DNA of 64,000 bases from Gadus chalcogrammus (taxonomy: Eukaryota; Chordata; Actinopteri; Gadiformes; Gadidae): assembly GCF_026213295.1 (NCBI RefSeq), contig NC_079420.1, forward strand, positions 12,378,824 to 12,442,823. Direction: 5' to 3'. A model generated the notes under the pieces. The model was not told where the DNA came from, made no database searches, and saw nothing but the letters and a program-made list of their open reading frames with translations. The position numbers were made by a program, and so were the translations under genes. This document shows, piece by piece, positions 25,901 to 64,000 of this stretch (positions are counted from its first letter, which is position 1; the number at the start of each line of letters is the position of its first letter).

Positions 25901-28900
25901 TTCTGGAGGGGGTGTGTCCCCCAATAAACCAAAAGCCTTTGTTTACCAGATGGTAATCTTTACAATTGAAGCTCCCCTGGATGCCATTCAATGGGGTTGA
26001 GGCGCAGGCCCACACATCAAAGGATTGCAAGGAAACGGAATACATCTCACAAAAGGAGAGGAAGAGGCAGGCAATAAAATGCATCACACGAAACCCAAAG
26101 GTTCACACTTTAGATGACCCACAAGGAGAGTAAAAGGCAGGCAATATATGCATCACACAAAATAGTAACAAAAGTTAAGTTCATGGACAAAAAACGTAAC
26201 AACATGTAGATTTTCCATCACACTGGTCCGGAACCAGAAGGCGTGTTCTGGCTGAGCTGTCTAACCTCACAGGGTTAGGGGTTAGGGTTAGGGTGTGCTC
26301 AGATGTTAGGGTGGGCTCGGGTTAGGGTGGGCTCAGAGGTTGGGGTTAGATGCTCCTGTTTAACTCTACATGTCGTGGTGACAGGTGTCTGGCGGAGGAG
26401 CAGACTCAACGCAGGAAGGCGGAGCTGGAGTCGGCTCAGTGCCGCATGCAGCTCCAGGTGGTGACGGAGGAATGTGGAAAACTCCGGAAACAGGTCCAGG
26501 TGGGTCTCCCCAACGTCTTACTGCAGAGGAGTTGTTGGTGACCAGTGTTCAGAGCTGTTGGTGACCAGTGTTCAGAGCTGTTGGTGACCAGTGTTCAGAG
26601 CTGTTGGTGACCAGTGTTCAGAGCTGTTGGTGACCAGTGTTCAGAGCTGTTGGTGACCACGGTGTTCTGATCCTCTGTCCTCCAGGATATCCGGACGCTG
26701 ATGTCTCAGGCGGGCGGAGCCTCCTGGTCCACAGGGGGTCTGTCCCAGCGGGCGGAGGCTCCCCGGGGGGGCAGCCACTACACCTTCTCCAAGGGCGTGC
26801 TGGTGTCCCAGGCCGGGGGCTGCCGGGTCCTGGCCTTCTGCGGCCCCCTGGGCTGCCTGCTTGCCTCCCAGCCCTCGCCCCAGGCCACGCTGGTCCCAGG
26901 TGGCTAACCCGCCCGTCCGTCTGTGTGCCGAGCGTCCCTCTGTCCTCCTGTTGACCCCGCCTCTCGTCCTCAGGCTACGGCGTGAAGAAGATCAGCACGG
27001 TGAACATGAAGGCCAGTCAGTACATCCCCATCCACAGCAAACAGATCCGCGGCCTGGCCTTCAACCGCCGGGACGACAGCCTGATGCTCTCCGCCTCCCT
27101 GGACAACACGCTGAAGATCACCAGGTCCTCACAGGAACATAGATACACACCAGGTCATCACAGAGACGTAGATACACACCAGGTCCTCACAGGAACATAG
27201 ATACACACCAGGTCCTCACAGAGACGTAGATACACACCAGGTCCTCACAGGAACATAGATACACACCAGGTCCTCAGCGACATAGATACACACCAGGTCC
27301 TCACAGGAACATAGATAAACACTAGGTCCTCACAGGGACATAGATACACACTAGGACCTCACAGGGACATGGCTGCATACTAGGTCCTCACGGGGACATA
27401 GATACACACTAGGACCTCACAGGGACATAGATGCATACTAGGTCCTCACGGGGACATAGATACATACCCCCAGGTCCTCACAGGGACGATGATACCCCCC
27501 CCCCCAGGTCCTCACAGGGAGATACACACCACGTCCTCACAGGGACATAAACATACACTCTTGTCATAAACTGACCAGTCCAGGTGTTTTCTGATTGTTG
27601 TAGTTTGCTGACGAACACGGTCGTCCAAACTTACAACGCTGGGAAGCCTGTGTGGAGCTGCTGCTGGAGCCTTGACAACAGTAACTATGTTTACGCCGGA
27701 CTTCTCAACGGCTCGGTTTTGGTCTACGACACCAGAGACACTAGCACCCACGTCCAGGAGCTGCTGCCGCTCGGAGCCAGGTAACACTCACTCACTCACT
27801 CACTGGCTCACTGGCTCACTGGCTCACTGGCTCACTGGCTCACTGGCTCACTGGCTCACTGGCTCGCTCACTCACTGGCTTACTGGCTCACTGGCTCACT
27901 CACTCACTGGCTCACTAGCTCACTCGCTCACTGGCTCACTGGCTCACTCGCTCACTGGCTCACCGGCTCACTCACTCACTGGCTCACCGGCTCACTCACT
28001 CACTGGCTCACTCACTCACTGGCTCACTGGCTCACTCGCTCACTGGCTCACTCGCTCACTCGCTCACTGGCTCACTCGCTCACTGGCTCACTCACTCACT
28101 CGCTTGCTCACTCGCTCACTCACCCACTCGCTCACCCACTCGCTCACTCGCCCACTCGCTCACCCACTCGCTCACTCGCCCACTCACTCACCCACTCGCT
28201 CACTCACCCACTCGCTCACTCACTCACCCACTCGCTCGCGGACTCACTCACTGGCTCAGTCCCTCACTGGCTCACTGTCTCCCTCCCCCCTCCCCCCAGG
28301 TCTCCGGTGCCGTCCCTGTCCTACATCCCGCGGGCGGGGTCCGGCCCCTTCCCCTGTGGTGGGCTGCTGGCCGGCTCCCTGGAGGGGGGGTACTTCTGGG
28401 AGCAGCTGGAGGGCACCAGCTACCGACCGCACCAGCTCCCCCTGGAGGCGGCCGGCTGCATCGACATCCAGGTGGAGACGGCCACCCGCCACTGCCTCGT
28501 CACCTACCGCCCAGGTACCCTCACCCTAAAACCTCATCATTAACCCTCACCTACCGCCCAGGTACCCTCACCCTCACCCTAAAACCTCACCCTTAACCCT
28601 CACCTACTGCCCAGGTACCCTCACCCTTAACCCTCACCTACCCCCCCGGTACCCTCACCCTAAACTCTCACCTACCGGTAATGCGGTACAGGAGTAGTTG
28701 TGTTAATGTAGGGTTAAAGTAGCGGATGGACAGGAGTAGCGTTAAAGCATCACTATAGTAGCGGATGGATAGCAGTAGAAGTCTGGTCATGGTAACGAAC
28801 CCCCTCCTTATCGGTCCTTGTGAGTGGAGAAGTGAGGAGGCTGAGGTCATATCCTCGGACATGAAGTCATGTGTAGACACAATGAATAATGAGGTGGTGA

Positions 28901-29658
28901 ATGTAACCTTTGACCACAGGGCGCTCCAACCCGTCTCTGCGCTGCGTGCTGATGGAGCTGACCCGTGCGCCCCAGCTGGTCCCCTCCCTGCAGGGCTCCC
29001 TCCCTGGAGGGGCCTGCTCCTGCTCACCGGTCCAGACCTTCAACGCCGGCTCCTCCTGCAAGCTGCTCACCAGGAACGCTGTGTTCCCCAGCCCAGCAGG
29101 GGGCGCCATGCTGGTCTGCGCTGGAGATGAGGCCTCCAACTCCACCATGGTGAGGACTACAACACAGGATGTAATAGGACTACAACACAGGATGTATTAG
29201 GACTACAACACAGGATGTATTAGGACTACAACACAGGATGTATTAGGACTACAACACAGGATGTAGAGTGGAGAAAAAGGAGAAGTTCGATTTCTTTCTA
29301 GATAATGCAAATAATGCATATGGAAATAATTATTTGATCAGAGTCCGGAGACAGTTGAGTCAGGAGTTTGAGGAACCATGTACTAGCCTTACTTCCTTGC
29401 CACTAGCCGTCCATCCTAGCCACTAACCGTCCATCCTAGCCGCTAACCGTCCATCCTAGCCACTAACCGTCCATGCTAGCCACTAACCGTCCATGCTAAC
29501 CCCATGTGTTGCAGGTGTGGGACGCTGGGTCCGGAGCTCTGATCCAGAAGCTGCCTGCTGATCTGCCTGTGTTGGACATCTGCCCCCTGGTGGTGAACGG
29601 AGATCACTACCTCGCCTCGCTCACAGAGAAGATGCTGAAGGTTTACAAATGGGAGTGA
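21358..29658 (+). CDS. rfwd3: RFWD3, RING finger and WD40 ubiquitin ligase
   Basis: Twelve coding exons: 21358-21617, 22948-23129, 24113-24156, 24832-25071, 25337-25428, 26385-26499, 26686-26899, 26974-27124, 27604-27780, 28300-28514, 28920-29149, 29515-29658 (687 aa; human 774). The acidic, low-complexity N-terminus is shorter than in human. The RING domain (about 196-250) shows CPIC (198-201), RCGHLFGH with Cys218 and His220, and CPQC (240-243). A coiled coil follows ([19 protein letters not shown]), then the WD40 propeller with [42 protein letters not shown], a GCIDIQ segment and the terminal YKWE, all as in human RFWD3. RFWD3 ubiquitinates RPA and RAD51 at stalled forks and is a Fanconi anaemia gene (FANCW). 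The ATG follows an acceptor, so it starts its exon. Frame is intact throughout. Confidence 0.96.
21665..22305. mobile_element. duplicated segment in rfwd3 intron 1, probable DNA-transposon remnant
   Basis: The stretch 21668-21812 (tctcattgactttgcatggg, ggctccgtggcc, ggatccgtcagccaat) recurs at 22170-22305 with about 80% identity in the same orientation. Between them is a short stem (aatcccccactgccggc with its complement) and an ATG at 21938 opening [20 protein letters not shown], then a stop after 37 codons. That start resembles MADF-type proteins of Harbinger elements, but the match is short. Confidence 0.4.
22913..22945. repeat. (TG)n at the rfwd3 exon 2 acceptor
   Basis: The TG run ends directly in TAG before exon 2, so the microsatellite itself serves as the polypyrimidine/acceptor tract. 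The same happens at other exons in this window. Confidence 0.9.
23200..23397. repeat. intron repeat (agtaactagtactatcatgg)
   Basis: About nine degenerate units of 20-25 bp lie left of the TIR element. Short remnants (atactatcatggcggtagta) continue to its right, so the element inserted into the array. Confidence 0.85.
23398..23967. mobile_element. non-autonomous TIR DNA transposon in rfwd3 intron 2
   Basis: The left end (cctcttttccaccgacagta) and right end (tactgtcgacggaaaagggg) are inverted repeats of about 24 bp. The element is about 570 bp with no transposase frame. It lies within a simple repeat that continues on both sides. A clear target duplication was not identified. The inner part (23440-23530) holds (ctaggtcctcacagggacat) units like those in rfwd3 intron 8. 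Confidence 0.75.
24239..24772. repeat. minisatellite, unit ctgtctaacccctacctgct
   Basis: About 13 copies of a 41-bp unit (ctgtctaacccctacctgct followed by ccttaatgacctgtctctgta) in rfwd3 intron 3. The same unit forms arrays at 35555-35768 and 36628-36855 in glg1, and a related one at 13690-13815 in mlkl. Confidence 0.95.
26525..26660. repeat. intron repeat (gttggtgaccagtgttcaga)
   Basis: Five to six copies of a 25-bp unit (gagctgttggtgaccagtgt) in the rfwd3 intron between exons 6 and 7. Confidence 0.93.
27121..27545. repeat. minisatellite carrying rfwd3 exon 8 donor copies
   Basis: Exon 8 ends ATCACCAG/GTCCTCACAGG. About 14 units of about 29 bp follow, many containing acaccaggtcctcacaggaa, so the donor context is copied down the intron. 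Confidence 0.93.
27785..28280. repeat. microsatellite (ctcactggctcactcgctca)
   Basis: A continuous 4-bp based repeat (ctca, ctgg, ctcg) of about 490 bp fills the intron after rfwd3 exon 9. Confidence 0.93.
28505..28680. repeat. four copies of the rfwd3 exon 10 donor junction
   Basis: The exon 10 end and donor (cctaccgcccaggtaccctc) recurs at about 28549, 28602 and, degenerate, 28638. Spacers are accctcaccctaaaacctca-type sequence. Confidence 0.88.
29150..29505. repeat. two short repeats in the last rfwd3 intron
   Basis: At 29153-29265 there are five copies of aggactacaacacaggatgt. At 29395-29505 there are five copies of gccactaaccgtccatccta. Confidence 0.9.
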
Positions 29659-29948
29659 AGGGATGATGCTCTGACCAGGATGGTTCATGGGTACAAAGGG
29701 GACATGAAGGGGGTTCAGGATCGCGACAGAGGAGACCCCCATTCATGAGCCAGGACCCCTCATCGCTGCCCTGTCATATGTCCGTTTGGTCGCTCGGGTG
29801 ATGATGTCTGCCTTAGTTCTCCTCCCTGGAGGAGAAGGATGAGGTTTGGTCCCAGGGACCAAGTTAGTTCAGATATGGACCTCACATCCCATAATTCACA
29901 GTGTTTTTGTGTGTGATATGTACATACTGCCAACTGTATTTTTCATTG

Positions 29949-29954
29949 AATAAA
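29949..29954 (+). terminator. polyadenylation signal of rfwd3
   Basis: AATAAA about 290 nt after the stop, in an AT-rich context (cattgaataaataatc). Confidence 0.7.
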
Positions 29955-30039
29955 TAATCTATGTTTTCACAATCCAAGTATTGTCCCTGATTAGTACAGA
30001 CATTCTGGAACATTGGGCCGCTATGTAAAGAGCCTGAAG

Positions 30040-30900
30040 GGCCCTATACACACTTGCACTAGGGGGCCTATACACACCACCACTACGGGCCCTACACACA
30101 CTACCACTATGGGTCCTACACACGCCACCACTTGGGCGATGGGGGCCCTATACACACCACCACTAGGGGCCCTATACACACCATCACTAGGGGCCCTATA
30201 CACACCACTACTAGGGGGAAGGGGTCCTACACACACAGCCACTTGGGGACGGTGAGGTGTGATTCATTGCCTTGAATGAGCGTCTGTTTCTCCGGGGCAC
30301 TTTTAACCTGACATGCTGTACAATGAGTGTTTTCTAATCGTCGCTTGTTTCTGTTATTGTCCCCTGCCTCCAAACTACGGATCTACATGTATTATGATCT
30401 TGCCGTGCTCTGGTGCTATCTCAAATATCAAATCAATCAATTTTGCGCCTGCCATGAGTAACATGCTGATATGATAGAAATAATCAAGTCTCAATGTACG
30501 TTTCCAAATATCCATATATTGGTAGTGATTGGTAGTGAACCCTAACCCTAAACATTTTTACATTTTCTATTGAGTATTTTTATAGTATCTTTAAATTTGT
30601 ATTCACTTTATTAATGTTTTCCTTTGCTTGGACCAAAGTCTCCACTATCTGCAGCCCGACACTGGGGGATGGAACCCAAAGCCTACCTGTGACACTGGGG
30701 GGTGGAACCCAGAACCTACCTGTGACACTGGGGGGTGGAACCCACAACCTACCTGTGACACTGGAGGATAGAACCCAGAACCTTCCTGTGACACTGGGGG
30801 GTGGAACCCAGAACCTTCCTGTGACACTGGGGGGTAGAACCCAGAACCTTCCTGTGACACTGGGGGGTGGAACCCAGAACCTTCCTGTGACGCTGCTTCC
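30040..30900. repeat. intergenic repeats between rfwd3 and glg1
   Basis: At 30048-30240 about eight units of ccctatacacaccaccacta. At 30655-30895 about eight units of a 30-bp repeat (ctgtgacactggggggtgga). The sequence between and after (30250-30600, 30900-31080) is unique, AT-rich and without a recognised gene. Confidence 0.88.
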
Positions 30901-31111
30901 AGATCAGTTCTTAAATCCAGGGGTCCTAGGCTCTGGACTTTTAAATGAACAAAATACAATCCAAATAAAATATAAAAATACGCTAGTTGACGTGTGGCAG
31001 TTAGTGTAGTTTTCTATTTCTTAGTGTAGAAATGTCCCACTAGATTAGGAGGTACATTCTACCAGCTGTAGCTCTATGCTGTAGCTCTAGCTCTATGCTG
31101 TAGCTCTATGG

Positions 31112-31158
31112 TGACGTCACGTCCTCTTCCTCCTCCTCAGCTAGGAGCTCTTCTGAAG

Positions 31159-31165
<7 letters not shown>
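31112..31165 (+). promoter_or_regulatory. CRE palindrome and YY1-like start region of glg1
   Basis: A perfect TGACGTCA (31112-31119) lies 40 bp before the glg1 start codon, and the start codon itself sits in AAGATGGCGGAG, the YY1-type context found at many housekeeping starts. Binding is inferred from the motifs alone. Confidence 0.5.
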
Positions 31166-54035
<22,870 letters not shown>

Positions 54036-54384
54036 TCTGCTGGTTTTTCCCAAGTTGTTTTGTCTTTATTAAACTACCTACATTAGCTTTAACTACCATG
54101 ATTAACCACCACTGAATCCCAACCCTTGTTATTGTCCAACCAATACTATTGTCTAACCCTAACCCAAACTATTGACTAACCCTAACCCATATTGTTTTCC
54201 AGGGCCTCTACGCCAGAGCCACAGAGAAAGAAGAGTTGCAGCACTCTGACTTTCGCTGGCGGGGTGGTCACGTGGTTCACGTAAGCCTGTATAGTTCCAA
54301 AACACGGGATAACTATGAGACTGATTGTGATATTGACTGTACAATATATTGCTTACAAAAATGAATATAAAAATATATACACTA

Positions 54385-55305
54385 TCGATATATTGAGCCT
54401 GGGGGTGTAGGTCCAATATAGATCGCTTTAAAAAAATATATATATACAGCCTATATATATATATATTGAGCCTAGGGGGAAGGTTCAATGTATCGCTTAG
54501 AGAAATAGATTTAAAAAATCTATACAGCCTATCGATAGATTGAACCATGGGGGGTAGGTTCAATATCTTTTATACATATATATACATGTATAATATATAT
54601 GTGTATATATATGTATGTATGCATGGATGTATATATGTATGTATGTATCCTATCGGTATATTGAACCTGGTAGGTTTAATATATCACTTTAAAAAAAAAA
54701 TCGATGTATCCTATCGATATATATTGAACCTGGGGGTTCAATATCTAAAAATCGATACAGCCTATTGATATATTGAGCCTGGGGGGAGGGTAGGTTCAAT
54801 ATATCGCCTGAAAACAAACATCATACATCAAAATAATGTATAATATACTGGTATGGTGGTATTGTCTCAACTGCCAAGTCTTTCAAAAATATACAGGTAT
54901 AACTCTTACTACCGGTATGTTGCCCAGCCCTAGCATGCACAACACTATATGGAAATATCAACAATTGGCAACCCCTGCCCAGAACCCCCGCAAAGCCCCT
55001 GCAAATCTATACAGACACATTTTCCATATCCAAATATCGATAGGCTAAATAGATTTATTTAGATTAAAAAAAAAGAAAAAAAGATCTATATAGGCTTATA
55101 GATATATGGAACCCGTGGGGGTAGTTTCCATTTATCGCTAGAATTGTTTTTCTTCTATGTGTTGATATATGGACCCTGGGGAGGTAGGTACCATATTGCT
55201 TGAAAAAAGAAAAATAAATATATGGAACCTACCTCTCCAGTTTCCATATACAATTTTTTTATCTACAAAATCTATATATAGATATATGGAACCTACCCCC
55301 CAGTT

Positions 55306-55315
<10 letters not shown>
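54385..55315. repeat. array of about ten short hairpins with covarying arms
   Basis: Hairpins occur near 54389-54419, 54470-54493, 54535-54567, 54655-54686, 54717-54745, 54766-54805, 55101-55135, 55164-55197, 55217-55250 and 55280-55312. The first six have arms like atattgaacc and ggttcaatat; the last four have arms like atatggaacc and ggttccatat. G-rich or C-rich loops lie between the arms. Between several of them is a second small stem (aatcgatacagcctatcgat type). Flanked by (AT)n at 55312-55352. Confidence 0.8.

Positions 55316-64000
<8,685 letters not shown>

Noticed and set aside
27672..28529. 285-codon forward frame over the ctcactggct repeat
   Set aside because: It is out of frame with rfwd3 exons 9 and 10, which splice correctly in other phases.
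31108..31158. Upstream in-frame ATG of glg1 at 31108
   Set aside because: It overlaps the CRE-like promoter motif and would place 17 residues before the signal peptide; the start at 31159 gives a normal signal peptide.

Overview
This is nuclear DNA from a vertebrate, almost certainly a ray-finned (teleost) fish. Five intron-containing vertebrate genes can be rebuilt exon by exon, and the introns hold fish-type transposon remnants (L2-like LINE, hAT-like elements). The very high load of (AC/TG)n microsatellites and minisatellites recalls lineages such as codfishes, but the species cannot be fixed from the sequence.

Layout, all genes on the + strand: (1) 1-3962 is mostly satellite DNA with a possible broken or partial proline/threonine-rich gene. 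(2) 3963-11164 holds two tandem TMED6-like p24 cargo-receptor genes, four exons each. (3) 13347-19663 is MLKL, the necroptosis pseudokinase (11 coding exons, 477 aa predicted). (4) 21358-29658 is RFWD3, a RING/WD40 ubiquitin ligase (12 coding exons, 687 aa). (5) 31159-52605 is GLG1 (MG-160/ESL-1/CFR), a Golgi cysteine-rich type I membrane protein (26 exons, 1177 aa). (6) 52606-64000 is the GLG1 3' region followed by about 10 kb with no gene I can recognise, only microsatellites, an AT-rich array of hairpins and unique AT-rich DNA.

All five reading frames close without frameshifts or stops when spliced at GT/AG sites, and the predicted lengths are close to the human proteins except RFWD3, which has a shorter N-terminus. 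The head-to-tail order MLKL-RFWD3-GLG1 matches human 16q22-q23; TMED6 lies farther away on human 16q. The genes do not form a pathway: TMED6 and GLG1 act in the early secretory pathway, MLKL in cell death, RFWD3 in replication-coupled DNA repair.

The most unusual signal is in the introns. Several minisatellites are tandem copies of the exon-intron junction itself, so they carry arrays of splice donor or acceptor copies (GLG1 exon 20, MLKL exons 2 and 7, RFWD3 exons 8 and 10). In GLG1 the 27-bp unit keeps the reading frame. A second unusual structure is a run of about ten short hairpins at 54.39-55.31 kb whose two arms change together. Two hAT-like elements with perfect 8-bp target duplications, a TTAA-flanked fold-back element and two paired repeat families are also defined here.
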